Translations under genes and position numbers: made by a program
Notes under the pieces: model-generated
What the model was told of the DNA's origin: nothing
The model's database searches: none
Seen by the model: the letters and a program-made list of their open reading frames with translations, nothing else
In this document: in pieces, positions 1 to 9,107 of the stretch
How the letters are laid out: every line of letters starts with the position of its first letter
Position numbering within the stretch: the stretch's first letter is position 1
Source of the DNA: Ruminococcaceae bacterium HV4-5-B5C
GTDB lineage: Bacteria; Bacillota; Clostridia; Oscillospirales; Acutalibacteraceae
Direction of reading: 5' to 3'
DNA length: 64,000 nt
NCBI GenBank assembly: GCA_900184925.1
Contig: FXYJ02000008.1
Coordinates: 44,761 to 108,760 of the forward strand

Positions 1-1059
1 AATGAGAACAGTCAGATGTTGGACCTGGATATCCGCAATGTGACGGAACTTGTATTGGAGAACACCCAGGAGTATATCTATTATGAAGCCACGGAAATGG
101 AGACCGTGCGCACCGAGCTGCAGACAAAGAAAGATCAGGCCGTAACCCTGACGTTCATTGTGTTTGCGGCGGCTCTGGTGTGGTCGTTTCTTCTCATTCG
201 GAACATGGTGCGAAGCATTTCGGCTCCGCTGGGGAATCTGTGCGCCCTGACAAGGAAGGTGGCGCACGGCGACTTTGAGACGCGCGTCAAAACAGGAAAT
301 ACCGATGAAATTCAAACCCTGAACGACAGCTTTAACAGCATGACCGAACAAATCGGGGAGTTGGTGGACAACATCCGCACGGAGCAGATTAACCAGCGAA
401 AAACCGAGCTGAAACTTCTTCAGGCGCAGATTAATCCGCATTTCCTTTACAACACGCTTGACACCATCGTCTGGCTGGCAGAGGCAAAAAAAACCGAGGA
501 GGTCGTCTCCATGGTTACCTCCCTGTCGGACTTCTTCCGCACCACGCTTAGTCAGGGAAGAGATTATATCACCGTGAAGGAAGAAGAACTTCATGTACAC
601 AGCTACCTGAAGATCCAGAGGTTTCGCTACCAGGATATTCTGGATTACCGCATCTGCTTTCCGGAGGAACTGGATTCCTACACGACACTGAAGCTGACGC
701 TGCAGCCCATTGTGGAAAACGCTCTTTACCACGGGATCAAAAACAAGCGCGGCAAAGGAGTGATCTGCGTTTCCGCACGCATGACGGAAAACGGTGAAAT
801 AGAATTCACCGTTTCAGACGACGGCGTCGGCATGACGCCCGCCGAGTTAAATGATCTGCGGGACACAATCGCCGGCCGCACGGAGGCAGCGGCCGACAAC
901 GTTCACGGCATCGGCCTTCGGAATGTAAACGAGAGAATTCGTCTGAACTATGGCTCCAGGTACGGAATCCGGGTGGAGAGCACCTACGGTGTCGGCACTA
1001 CGGTAACAGTTCTGATTCCGGCAAAAAGAAACGACGCTTTCGAGTTGAGCGGGAGCTGA
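1..1059 (+). CDS. YesM-type sensor histidine kinase, 5' partial
   Basis: The reading frame is open from base 1, so the N-terminal sensor part lies outside the window; an internal ATG at 16 is unlikely to be the start. The visible part has one membrane segment (around bases 140-200), a HAMP linker, then a His_kinase domain with the phospho-acceptor motif QINPHFLYNTLD and a C-terminal HATPase domain with DDGVGM and GIGLRNV. This is the YesM/LytS class, which usually pairs with an AraC-type response regulator. That partner would have to lie upstream. Its position just before a sugar-binding protein gene suggests that it senses the sugar and controls the transporter; that role is inferred. Confidence 0.9.
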   Translation, partial: NENSQMLDLDIRNVTELVLENTQEYIYYEATEMETVRTELQTKKDQAVTLTFIVFAAALVWSFLLIRNMVRSISAPLGNLCALTRKVAHGDFETRVKTGNTDEIQTLNDSFNSMTEQIGELVDNIRTEQINQRKTELKLLQAQINPHFLYNTLDTIVWLAEAKKTEEVVSMVTSLSDFFRTTLSQGRDYITVKEEELHVHSYLKIQRFRYQDILDYRICFPEELDSYTTLKLTLQPIVENALYHGIKNKRGKGVICVSARMTENGEIEFTVSDDGVGMTPAELNDLRDTIAGRTEAAADNVHGIGLRNVNERIRLNYGSRYGIRVESTYGVGTTVTVLIPAKRNDAFELSGS

Positions 1060-1085
1060 CGGCCCACTTGGAAGATTCAGGAAGA

Positions 1086-1134
1086 AAGCGAATGAAAGCT
1101 GGAAGAAATCCAACTTCGTCCGCTTTTTTCTTTT
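1086..1134 (+). terminator. Probable intrinsic terminator after histidine kinase gene
   Basis: An imperfect stem starting AAGCG and closing with CGCTT is followed by a T-rich run (TTTTTTCTTTT). It separates the kinase gene from the transporter operon. Confidence 0.55.
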
Positions 1135-1159
1135 AAATCGATCAATCTTATGGTGTATA

Positions 1160-1188
1160 TTGGTAAAAAGCCCTACGAAACGGATAAA
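1160..1188 (+). promoter_or_regulatory. Candidate weak promoter for the sugar ABC operon
   Basis: TTGGTA and GATAAA are separated by 17 bases, about 95 bases before the binding-protein start. The match to the sigma-A consensus is moderate, so this is tentative. Confidence 0.25.
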
Positions 1189-1281
1189 TTATTCTATGGG
1201 CATCACAAAGGTTTTGGTTTATGATGGAGGCACAGAAGTTCCTAAAAACCAAAATCCAAATTTAAGGGAGGAAGTTGCAGT

Positions 1282-2352
1282 ATGAAAAAGAAATGGCTAT
1301 CTATCGTTCTGGCGTCGGCACTGGTTGTTTCCTGCACAGCCTGCGGAAGCAAAGCGACCCCAACCGGAGGAACCGCCAGCGCGAAGACAACCGACGGCAA
1401 GACCATTACGGTGGGCTTCTCACAGGTGGGTGCGGAGTCTGACTGGAGGACGGCAAACACCACCTCCATGAAGGGCACGTTTACCAAGGCCAACGGCTAC
1501 AATCTGGTGTTCGACGACGCGCAGCAGAAACAGGAAAACCAGATTACTGCAATCCGTAACTTCATTCAGCAGGAAGTCAACTACATCGTTCTGGCGCCTG
1601 TTACTGAAACCGGCTGGGACACCGTGCTGAAAGAAGCCAAAGACGCCAAGATCCCGGTCATCATCGTAGACCGTATGGTGAAGGTTTCCGACGAGAGTCT
1701 TTATACCGCATGGGTAGGGTCTAACTTCAAACTGGAAGGCCAGAAGGCGACCGAGTGGCTGAAGGATTTTGCCGCAGCCAAGGGCCTGAAGAACTCCGAC
1801 CTGCACATTGTTGATATTCAGGGCACAATCGGTGCTTCCGCTCAGATTGGCCGCACGGAAGGCCTCGAAGAAGCTGCGAAAACCAACGGCTGGGACCTGC
1901 TCGCGAAGGAATCCGGCGAGTTCACGCAGGCCAAAGGTCAGGAAGTCATGGAGTCCTTCATTAAGCAGTACCCGAACCTCAACGTTGTTTACTGCGAAAA
2001 CGATAACGAAGCGTTCGGTGCCATTGACGCATTGACCGCCGCAGGCAAGACCGTCGGTTCCGATATTAAGAACGGTCAGGTTATGGTCATGTCGTTCGAC
2101 TGCACGAAGGCAGGCCTTACGGATACACTGAACGGAAAAATTACACTCGACACAGAGTGCAACCCGCTCCACGGCCCCCGCGTACAGAAGATTATCGACG
2201 CTCTTAAGTCCGGCGGAACGGTAGACAAAAAAGCATATGTTGACGAAGAAATGTTCTGCGCCGACACAACCGTCCCCAAGGTTTCCATCAGCGGTCAGGA
2301 TTTCAATGTAACCAAACTGACACAGGACGTCCTCAGCAAGAGAGCGTATTGA
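1282..2352 (+). CDS. ytfQ: Galactofuranose-type sugar ABC transporter substrate-binding lipoprotein
   Basis: This 356-residue protein has a lipoprotein signal (KKK, hydrophobic stretch, Cys at 18 or 21) and a periplasmic-binding-protein type 1 fold. The sequence VGFSQVGAESDW followed by QQKQENQI and APVTETGWD is characteristic of YtfQ-like binding proteins, whose characterised Escherichia coli member binds galactofuranose. It would be anchored outside the membrane and deliver sugar to the two permeases encoded downstream. The start has a strong GGGAGGAAG site. A hairpin with a T-run follows the stop, so transcripts of this gene probably exceed those of the downstream genes, as is usual for binding proteins. 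The family is confident; the exact sugar is inferred. Confidence 0.88.
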   Translation: MKKKWLSIVLASALVVSCTACGSKATPTGGTASAKTTDGKTITVGFSQVGAESDWRTANTTSMKGTFTKANGYNLVFDDAQQKQENQITAIRNFIQQEVNYIVLAPVTETGWDTVLKEAKDAKIPVIIVDRMVKVSDESLYTAWVGSNFKLEGQKATEWLKDFAAAKGLKNSDLHIVDIQGTIGASAQIGRTEGLEEAAKTNGWDLLAKESGEFTQAKGQEVMESFIKQYPNLNVVYCENDNEAFGAIDALTAAGKTVGSDIKNGQVMVMSFDCTKAGLTDTLNGKITLDTECNPLHGPRVQKIIDALKSGGTVDKKAYVDEEMFCADTTVPKVSISGQDFNVTKLTQDVLSKRAY

Positions 2353-2413
2353 TCGGTCCCGAGCCGGGGAATGCGGTTAATACATAAAAGTAAATTTTCC
2401 TGCATTCCCGGAA

Positions 2414-2467
2414 GAATGGCGTGATACGGCAGACGTTTTTCGAACGGTATCACGCCATTCGTTTTTT
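2414..2467 (+). terminator. Attenuating terminator between binding-protein and ATPase genes
   Basis: A perfect 14-bp stem (2414-2427 with 2447-2460, GAATGGCGTGATAC) and a 19-base loop are followed by G and six Ts. It sits inside an operon, so it probably works as a partial terminator that sets the ratio of binding protein to membrane components. Confidence 0.8.
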
Positions 2468-2519
2468 ATCGGCAGGCGCACACATTAAAAAAGACAACAA
2501 ACAAAGGCAGGTGCAGAGA

Positions 2520-4079
2520 ATGAATGACGGTCTGCTATTATCCATGAGAGGCATCAGCAAGGCTTTTCCCGGTGTGCAGGCCCTTTTGAATGTGGATTTT
2601 TCGCTGCACAAGGGCGAAATCCACGCACTAATGGGCGAAAACGGCGCGGGAAAATCAACGCTGATTAAAGTCTTAACGGGAGTTTATGAACTGGAAAGCG
2701 GAGAAATCAGGCTGGATGGCATCGACCATCCTGTTGTCAATCATTCTCCGCAGGAAGCACAGACCAACGGCATCAGCACAGTCTATCAGGAGGTCAATCT
2801 CTGCCCGAATCTGACGGTTGCAGAAAACCTGTTTCTTGGACGCCAGCCTAAAAAACACGGTCTGATCGACTGGAAAACAATCAATCGGAAATCCTCGGAA
2901 ATTCTCCGGAGTCTCGACATCAGCGCGGAACCGGGAAAACCGCTGGGCGAGTGCTCTCTGGCTATTCAGCAAATGATCGCCATCGCACGCGCGGTTGATA
3001 TGCAGTGCCGTGTGCTGATTCTGGACGAACCGACTTCCTCACTGGATGATGAAGAAGTGGAGAAGTTGTTTGCCCTCATGCGAAAGCTTCGCGGCGAAGG
3101 CGTTGGAATTATTTTTGTAACCCATTTTCTCGACCAGGTTTACGAAGTGTGCGACCGGATAACGGTACTGCGCAACGGGGAACTGGTTGGGGATTATGAA
3201 GTCGAAAAGCTGCCGCGCGTACAGCTTGTGGCAAAGATGCTCGGCAAGGAATTTGACGATCTTGCCGATATTAAGAGCGAGAGGCAAGGCTCGGGGGCAG
3301 CCACGGAACCGGTCATCGAAGCAAAAGGACTGACCCACGCGGGCACGATCAAACCTTTTGATCTGACAATCAATCAAGGCGAAATCATCGGTCTCACCGG
3401 TCTGCTCGGTTCCGGCCGTTCCGAACTGGTACGCACCATCTACGGCGCCGACCGCCCTACGGGGGGAACGCTGAAGGTGAAGGGAAAGGCAGTAAACATC
3501 ACGAAGCCGCTGGATGCCATGAAAAACAATATGGCTTACCTGCCCGAAGACAGAAAGCGCGACGGCGTGATTGCGGACCTTTCCGTGAGGGAAAACATCA
3601 TTCTTGCCCTGCAGGCGAAGCGGGGGATGTTCCATCTGATGAGCCGAAAAGAAATGGAAGAAGCAGCCGATCGGTACATCAACCTGCTGGAGATTAAAAC
3701 GCCGGACCGCGAGAAACCTGTCGGCAGTCTTTCCGGCGGAAATCAGCAAAAAGTAATTCTCGGCCGCTGGCTTCTCACCAACCCGGATTATCTGATTCTG
3801 GACGAACCGACACGGGGCATTGATATCGGGACCAAAACGGAAATCCAGAAGCTCGTGCTTAAAATGGCTGACGAAGGCAAGACGGTTACTTTCATCTCGT
3901 CTGAAATTGAAGAGATGCTGCGTACCTGTTCCCGCATTGCGGTGCTTCGCGACGGCCTGAAGGTGGGCGAGCTGACGGGTGATGACCTCACTCAGGTACG
4001 CATCATGCAGACAATCGCCGGGAATCAGACCGACAAGGAAGCGTCGGAAACAGACGGGAAAGAAGGCGCAGACGTATGA
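2520..4079 (+). CDS. ytfR: Sugar ABC transporter ATP-binding protein (two nucleotide-binding domains)
   Basis: This is a 519-residue RbsA/YtfR-type ATPase with two fused ABC domains. The first has Walker A GENGAGKST and Walker B LILDEPTSSLDD. The second has a degenerate P-loop, a GGNQQKV signature and LILDEPTRGID. The frame is open further upstream to 2421, but that start would lie inside the terminator hairpin. The ATG at 2520 has an AAAGGCAGG ribosome site and begins the normal family N-terminus (MNDGLL). The stop overlaps the next gene by ATGA, which indicates translational coupling. Confidence 0.9.
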   Translation: MNDGLLLSMRGISKAFPGVQALLNVDFSLHKGEIHALMGENGAGKSTLIKVLTGVYELESGEIRLDGIDHPVVNHSPQEAQTNGISTVYQEVNLCPNLTVAENLFLGRQPKKHGLIDWKTINRKSSEILRSLDISAEPGKPLGECSLAIQQMIAIARAVDMQCRVLILDEPTSSLDDEEVEKLFALMRKLRGEGVGIIFVTHFLDQVYEVCDRITVLRNGELVGDYEVEKLPRVQLVAKMLGKEFDDLADIKSERQGSGAATEPVIEAKGLTHAGTIKPFDLTINQGEIIGLTGLLGSGRSELVRTIYGADRPTGGTLKVKGKAVNITKPLDAMKNNMAYLPEDRKRDGVIADLSVRENIILALQAKRGMFHLMSRKEMEEAADRYINLLEIKTPDREKPVGSLSGGNQQKVILGRWLLTNPDYLILDEPTRGIDIGTKTEIQKLVLKMADEGKTVTFISSEIEEMLRTCSRIAVLRDGLKVGELTGDDLTQVRIMQTIAGNQTDKEASETDGKEGADV

Positions 4080-5134
4080 AGAAAACAACAGGATTCGACT
4101 GGAAAAAAATCACTCACTCGCGCTTTTTTATGCCGATTGTCTGCCTTTTGCTGGTCCTTCTCGTAAATGTCATTCAGACGCCGAATTTTTTTGCAGTATC
4201 CATAAACAACGGAGTGCTGTACGGGTACTTGGTGGATATTATCAACCGCGCCTCAGAACTTGTTATTCTCGCGGTTGGCATGACGCTGGTCACGGCCTCC
4301 TCCGGTGGGCAGGATATCAGCGTGGGCGCGGTCATGGCCGTGGCGGCGAGTATCTGTTGTCAGATTCTCTCCGGCGGCGCGGTCAGCACGAACACACTGA
4401 TGGCTCCCATCATCATTGCATTTATTGCAGCGCTGGTGGCCTCCATGATTTGCGGCGCGTTTAACGGCTTTCTTGTCTCGGTACTTGGCATTCAGCCGAT
4501 GGTCGCTACCCTCATTCTCTTTACGGCGGGCCGCGGCATTGCTCAGCTGGTAACAAAGGGACAGATCACCTACGTTCGCGTCGACGCCTACAAGGTCATG
4601 GGCGGATACATTGGAAAGTGCCCGATCCCGACGCCTGTGTTCTTTGCAATCGGCGTCGTGATTGTGGTAAACCTGATATTGAAGAAAACAGCGCTCGGGC
4701 TCTACATCGAGAGTGTCGGCAGCAATGGGTCTGCGTCCCGGCTGATGGGACTGAACAGCACCCGCATCAAGTTCCTTACCTATGTGATTCTTGGGCTGCT
4801 TTCCGGCATCGCAGGTGTGGTTGCCTCCAGCCGCATTTATTCGGCGGACGCGAACAATATCGGCCTCAACCTCGAAATGGACGCCATCCTAGCGGTGGCG
4901 CTCGGCGGCAATAACCTCAGCGGCGGTAAGTTTAACCTCGTGGGCTCCGTAATCGGTGCTTATACCATTCAGGCGCTGACAACAACGCTCTACGCCATGA
5001 AGGTTTCGGCGGATCAGCTTCCTGTCTACAAAGCGATTGTCGTCATCATTATCGTTGTTCTTCAAAGCCCGACCTTCCAGAAGAAAATCCGGGCTATGAG
5101 GCATGGAAAGGCGGTGGCCGTCAATGCTGGGTAA
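4076..5134 (+). CDS. ytfT: Sugar ABC transporter permease 1
   Basis: This 352-residue BPD_transp_2 family permease has about ten hydrophobic segments and the family motif around SSGGQDISVGAVMA, near residue 80. It starts inside the ATGA overlap with the ATPase gene and pairs with the next gene as the second half of a heterodimeric channel, as in the YtfT/YjfF system. It belongs to the ribose/galactofuranose importer class. Assignment to ytfT rather than yjfF rests on gene order. Confidence 0.87.
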   Translation: MKKTTGFDWKKITHSRFFMPIVCLLLVLLVNVIQTPNFFAVSINNGVLYGYLVDIINRASELVILAVGMTLVTASSGGQDISVGAVMAVAASICCQILSGGAVSTNTLMAPIIIAFIAALVASMICGAFNGFLVSVLGIQPMVATLILFTAGRGIAQLVTKGQITYVRVDAYKVMGGYIGKCPIPTPVFFAIGVVIVVNLILKKTALGLYIESVGSNGSASRLMGLNSTRIKFLTYVILGLLSGIAGVVASSRIYSADANNIGLNLEMDAILAVALGGNNLSGGKFNLVGSVIGAYTIQALTTTLYAMKVSADQLPVYKAIVVIIIVVLQSPTFQKKIRAMRHGKAVAVNAG

Positions 5135-6164
5135 ATTGACGCGGGCGGCAAAGGAAAAGAAACCGAGTGCCGTTGCCTTTCTGCTACTGATTACGATCCT
5201 GCTCTTTGTTGTTATGTATGCCGTCGGCATGGTGGTGTTTGCAGACAAGGGATTTGCAAGACCGCAGATGTTCATGAATCTGTTCATCTCCAACGCGGGA
5301 CTGATTGTCATTGGCTGTGGACTGACCATCGTCATGATTACCGGGGGAATCGATATTTCCGTCGGTTCCGTAACGGCCCTGGTGTGTATGGTGGCGGCGG
5401 ATTTGATGGAGCATAAAGGAATGAGTGCCGGTATGGCACTGCTTTCCGCATTGCTCATCGGGCTTGCGTTCGGCTTGGTGCAGGGCTATCTGGTTTCGTA
5501 TCTTGACATTCAGCCGTTTATTGTCACACTGGCTGGCCTGTTCTTTGGGCGCGGCATGACGGCAGTTGTCAGTACGGATATGATCGCGGTGAAAAATCCG
5601 CAGTTTCTGCAGTGGGCAAACGCAAAGATCGAACTGCCCATCGGGTATACCAATCGAAACGGCGCATTTATACCGGCTTACATTTACCCTACGGTCGTGG
5701 TTGCACTCGTCGTCGTTGTGGTGATCTCCATCATGCTGCGGCGCTCCAAATTCGGGCGCTCTCTGTACGCGATCGGCGGCAACCAGCAAAGCGCTGTTCT
5801 GATGGGCCTGAACGTGCGCAAAGTCAAAATGCAGGCCTATGTTCTCGACGGACTTCTGGCCGGGCTCGGCGGATTCCTGTTCTGCCTGAACAGCTGCGCA
5901 GGATTTGTGGAACAGGCGAAGGGTCTTGAAATGGATGCAATCTCGGCGTCGGTTATCGGCGGAACCCTCCTTTCCGGCGGTGTCGGCACCGTGATTGGCA
6001 CCCTGTTCGGTGTGCTCATCAAGGGCACGATCGGAAGTCTGATCACCACACAGGGCACGCTTTCCAGCTGGTGGGTCAGAATCGTCCTTTCCGCACTCCT
6101 CTGCTTCTTCATTGTCCTTCAGGCCATCATCGCCGGAGTGGGCGGGAAAAAGCTGAAAAAATAA
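5124..6164 (+). CDS. yjfF: Sugar ABC transporter permease 2
   Basis: This is a second BPD_transp_2 permease, about 346 residues, with the motif ITGGIDISVGSVTAL typical of this family. Two starts are possible: ATG at 5103, or ATG at 5124 with AAAGGCGG about ten bases upstream. I prefer 5124, which gives an 11-base overlap with the preceding gene. It completes the binding protein-ATPase-permease-permease operon, and a strong terminator follows. Confidence 0.87.
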   Translation: MLGKLTRAAKEKKPSAVAFLLLITILLFVVMYAVGMVVFADKGFARPQMFMNLFISNAGLIVIGCGLTIVMITGGIDISVGSVTALVCMVAADLMEHKGMSAGMALLSALLIGLAFGLVQGYLVSYLDIQPFIVTLAGLFFGRGMTAVVSTDMIAVKNPQFLQWANAKIELPIGYTNRNGAFIPAYIYPTVVVALVVVVVISIMLRRSKFGRSLYAIGGNQQSAVLMGLNVRKVKMQAYVLDGLLAGLGGFLFCLNSCAGFVEQAKGLEMDAISASVIGGTLLSGGVGTVIGTLFGVLIKGTIGSLITTQGTLSSWWVRIVLSALLCFFIVLQAIIAGVGGKKLKK

Positions 6165-6173
6165 TCCGATATG

Positions 6174-6213
6174 AAACGGTGGCAGACACAAAAGTGTCTG
6201 CCACCGTTTATTC
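6174..6213 (+). terminator. Strong intrinsic terminator of the sugar ABC operon
   Basis: A perfect 16-bp stem (6174-6189 and 6194-6209) has an AAAA tetraloop and is followed by ATTCTT. The arms are A-rich on one side and T-rich on the other, so it may act in both directions. Confidence 0.85.
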
Positions 6214-6704
6214 TTCAGAAGAACCAGAGACGCCTATCTTTCAATGACTGTCTACTATGTGGGAGAGCACATACAGCAAAAAACTATTCCGGTAAAATGC
6301 TGAATGCATTTGCCGTTGTCGATTCTACCCGGAATGTACATACCCGCTTTCATGGGGAATCCCAAAGGGAAAAGAATATTGTGATAGTGAGTACAATGAT
6401 TGAGATTCCCGTTCGGGAACCGAAGCTTTGGAGGCAGCAATGGCACTGATAACGGAAGTAAGCCCCAACGGAGCCACCACAGAAAAGAAAAATGGATAAG
6501 AAAGCAAGAAAAGAGTTGACCGGGGGTGGAAATCGTCCGACGGTTAAGAAAGATTCGGACCCAAGCGTTCATCCACAAGGGAATCAATGCATAATCCCTT
6601 GAAAAAAAGGGGAATCCAGCGTCGTTTAGACGTTGGCAATCTTTAGCCCTTATAGGGCGCTCGTGCATGCCATCCTTTTCAGAGTGGTCATGATTTTCCT
6701 TGCG
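6214..6704. other. Intergenic stretch, no supported gene
   Basis: About 490 bases lie between the ABC operon terminator and the EamA gene. Open frames exist on both strands (the longest is minus, 6255-6668), but they have no clear ribosome site or recognisable domain, and their composition is unlike the neighbouring genes. It may hold decayed sequence. I see no RNA gene or repeat. Confidence 0.4.
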
Positions 6705-7712
6705 TCACGGTTTGATGGTGGTTTCGTCGGTTTCCGCTTCAAACTCCGTCTCAATTTCACGCATATCCTCTTTCAAAGTCGCTCCCTTTGCAGGGCGGAT
6801 CCCCGGAATGAACGCAACCAGCGAGCCGACAATAATGAATGCGATGCCGAGCATCATCTGGCCGGAAATTGCTTCATGAAGAAGGATCAGCGCGAAGATC
6901 GGCGCCAGCACCGGCTTGATGTAGAACACCAGCGAGGTTGTGGCGGCGGATGTCGCTTCCATTGCCAGAAAGTAGAAGGTGTAGCCAAGGCCGGTTACGC
7001 AGATTCCGACGTAGAGCAAGCCGAGAAAACTCGGCAGGGTGAGGGCGGAAAAGAGAGGGATACGGGAAAACATCACAAGCCCGGCGTTTTTCATCCCGGA
7101 GGCGACGTTGGGAATGTGGCTTAACCCGATGATAACAAGCATCTCGGCACATCCGCACAGAAAGCTAGCGCAGGTCAGGGTGATGCCGCCGCAGCGGTCG
7201 CTCCGGGTGCGGCCGATCACATTGTAAAGGGCAAAGGTAACGGCGGAGCCGAGCGCACAGATGACGCCGACCGCGCTGCCTGTGAAGTGCATCGGATTGA
7301 TGATAATTGTCATGCCGATGACGCTGATGATAATGGAAAGAATGGTATGCTTATGGATGTGTTCCCGGAGAAACAGATAGGCGAAAAGTACAACGAACAC
7401 GGAGTTGCAGCTGAACAGCACTGCTACGGTGGAGGCGGGTGCATAGACGACGCTGAGCTGGAACAGAATCATGCTGATCACGACGCAGATAAAACCGGTC
7501 AAAAAGAAAAATGCAAGGTCGGACCGTGAAAGGTGCAGATTTTTCTTTTTCAATTCATTCATCGCAAGCGGCAGCAGTACAAGACCACCGATAAAAAACC
7601 GCAGAAACGTAAGCTGTATGGGGTTAAAATTTCCGGCGGAAAGCTTGAGCGCAATTTCCATGGTGCTGAAGAAAAATGTTGCAAGTGCAATGTAGAGATA
7701 TCCCTTTTTCAT
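6705..7712 (-). CDS. EamA/DMT-superfamily transporter
   Basis: This 335-residue protein has about ten membrane segments arranged as two EamA repeats; the first repeat opens with ATFFFSTMEIALKLSAG. Members of the drug/metabolite transporter superfamily export small metabolites or amino acids; the substrate here cannot be told. The last ~25 residues are acidic and cytoplasmic (EIETEFEAETDE). The start has an AAGGAAG site seven bases upstream. The gene is transcribed alone and divergently from the nitroreductase gene. Confidence 0.88.
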   Translation of the reverse strand: MKKGYLYIALATFFFSTMEIALKLSAGNFNPIQLTFLRFFIGGLVLLPLAMNELKKKNLHLSRSDLAFFFLTGFICVVISMILFQLSVVYAPASTVAVLFSCNSVFVVLFAYLFLREHIHKHTILSIIISVIGMTIIINPMHFTGSAVGVICALGSAVTFALYNVIGRTRSDRCGGITLTCASFLCGCAEMLVIIGLSHIPNVASGMKNAGLVMFSRIPLFSALTLPSFLGLLYVGICVTGLGYTFYFLAMEATSAATTSLVFYIKPVLAPIFALILLHEAISGQMMLGIAFIIVGSLVAFIPGIRPAKGATLKEDMREIETEFEAETDETTIKP

Positions 7713-7816
7713 TTGGCGCTTCCTTTATATCGTTAGATCGTTAAAATAATAACTTCTTCAGTATACCATAGAAGCTTCGTATTGTAAAATGAAAGAGGGG
7801 GTAAGAAGGTGGAAAC

Positions 7817-7845
7817 TTGACTAAAAGAGGCGATTGGAATACAAT
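7817..7845 (+). promoter_or_regulatory. Sigma-A-type promoter of the nitroreductase gene
   Basis: TTGACT (7817-7822) and TACAAT (7840-7845) are separated by exactly 17 bases, 42 bases before the GTG start. Confidence 0.7.
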
Positions 7846-7886
7846 AAGGCAAAGTATTTCGACATGCGAAACAGGGAGGGACAGCG

Positions 7887-8408
7887 GTGAACGACACCTA
7901 TCGCACCCTATTGGCACGGCGCACAGTCCGTGCTTTTCAGCCGGATAAAATTCCGGAGGCAATTATGGAAAGTTTGATTCTGGCCGCGAAATATTCCCCG
8001 ACTGCCATGGGCCTTCAGGACCGCCACTTCACTGTTGTAAACAACAGTGGGGTTATGGATCACATTCTTGCTGCCGCGGTCAAAAACGGGGCTTCGTTTC
8101 TGCCGGGTCACACGCCGTTTTATCATGCGCCGACCGTTGTAGTTGTCTCCGCACCGGAAAAATCGAAATATAACCGTGAGAATGTCGCCTGTGCGATTGA
8201 AAATCTGCTTCTGGCAGCGAATGCGCTCGGACTGGGTTCCTGCTACATCTGTTCCGTTCTGCCCGGATTACAGGACCCGTCTATTCGCGAAGAACTGAAG
8301 ATCCCTGCGAATTATGTTCCGTACGGCTGCGTCAGTCTCGGGTATTCTGCCGCGGAGGCAGCGGAACCGAAGCCACGCCGCACCAACGACGTTACGCTGA
8401 TTCCCTGA
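7887..8408 (+). CDS. Nitroreductase-family FMN oxidoreductase
   Basis: This 173-residue protein of the nitroreductase fold opens with the typical RRTVRAFQPDKIPEAIMESL and AAKYSPTAMGLQ segments that bind FMN. It would reduce nitro, quinone or related acceptors with NAD(P)H; the physiological substrate is unknown. It starts with GTG six bases after a GGGAGGG ribosome site, under a clear promoter at 7817-7845. The length matches compact clostridial members of the family. Confidence 0.88.
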   Translation: MNDTYRTLLARRTVRAFQPDKIPEAIMESLILAAKYSPTAMGLQDRHFTVVNNSGVMDHILAAAVKNGASFLPGHTPFYHAPTVVVVSAPEKSKYNRENVACAIENLLLAANALGLGSCYICSVLPGLQDPSIREELKIPANYVPYGCVSLGYSAAEAAEPKPRRTNDVTLIP

Positions 8409-8421
8409 CATAAAAAAGACC

Positions 8422-8482
8422 GGGCAGGCTTTCAGCCTGCCCTAACAGAAAGCAGCCGGAACCAAGAAAAACCCCGGCTTTT
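8422..8482 (+). terminator. Two hairpins after the nitroreductase gene
   Basis: The first is a 9-bp stem (8422-8430 and 8434-8442) whose T-run is on the minus-strand side. The second pairs AGCCGG (8454-8459) with CCGGCT (8474-8479) and is followed by TTTT, so it reads as a plus-strand terminator. Confidence 0.5.
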
Positions 8483-8576
8483 CTCTGCCGTTCCTTATGG
8501 TTTGCAGAGCAGAGCGGATTTATTGGTGCCAATTTCTGCGAATTTTGAATGAGACAAAGAAGAAAAGGGGATATGT

Positions 8577-9107
8577 TTGAAGGTACTGATCCTTTATGAA
8601 ACGACTCACGGCGCGACAAAGCTCTGTGCCCAAAAGCTTTCTGATGCGCTCGGGGGGCAAGCTGACATTTTCAGAGCAAAGCGCTTTTCCGGCGACATGT
8701 CGCAGTATGACTGCGTCGTGGTCGGGTCACCTGTTTACGGCGGTTCCATTCTGAAAGGAATCAAAAATTTCTGCCGTGCGAACTCCGACGCTCTGTGCAA
8801 AAGGCCGTTTGCCGTTTTCTTTTCCTGCCTTTCTGAGAGTGGCGAGAGTGTCAGCGATTATCTTCGCCGCAATTTCCCACCGGAACTTGCAGGGAGAGCC
8901 GTCGCCTGCGAATCCTTCGGCGGCGCATTCTACTTCAGCCGGCTTAATTTCCTTGACCGCCTGATTGACCGGCTTCTTGTAAAGGGCTATGCAAAGTCGG
9001 CAGGCATCGCTGTACCGGACGGAAACACCGATTTTGTCACGATTTCGGATGAAAAAATTAAGGACTTTGCGGAAAAAATCAAAAAGGCATCGGAACGGAC
9101 AGCATGA
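8577..9107 (+). CDS. Flavodoxin-domain protein (HemG-like)
   Basis: This 176-residue protein begins MKVLILYETTHGATKLCAQKL, the FMN phosphate-binding loop of long-chain flavodoxins of the protoporphyrinogen-oxidase/HemG type. VVVGSPVYGGSILKGI follows in the middle. It probably carries electrons between redox enzymes; nothing nearby suggests haem synthesis. The start is TTG at 8577, six bases after AAAAGGGG. The stop overlaps the HAD phosphatase start by ATGA, so the two are co-translated. Confidence 0.82.
   Translation: MKVLILYETTHGATKLCAQKLSDALGGQADIFRAKRFSGDMSQYDCVVVGSPVYGGSILKGIKNFCRANSDALCKRPFAVFFSCLSESGESVSDYLRRNFPPELAGRAVACESFGGAFYFSRLNFLDRLIDRLLVKGYAKSAGIAVPDGNTDFVTISDEKIKDFAEKIKKASERTA

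Noticed and set aside
6255..6668. 137-codon hydrophobic minus frame after the ABC operon
   Set aside because: No ribosome site, no recognisable domain, and overlapping frames on both strands; treated as intergenic.
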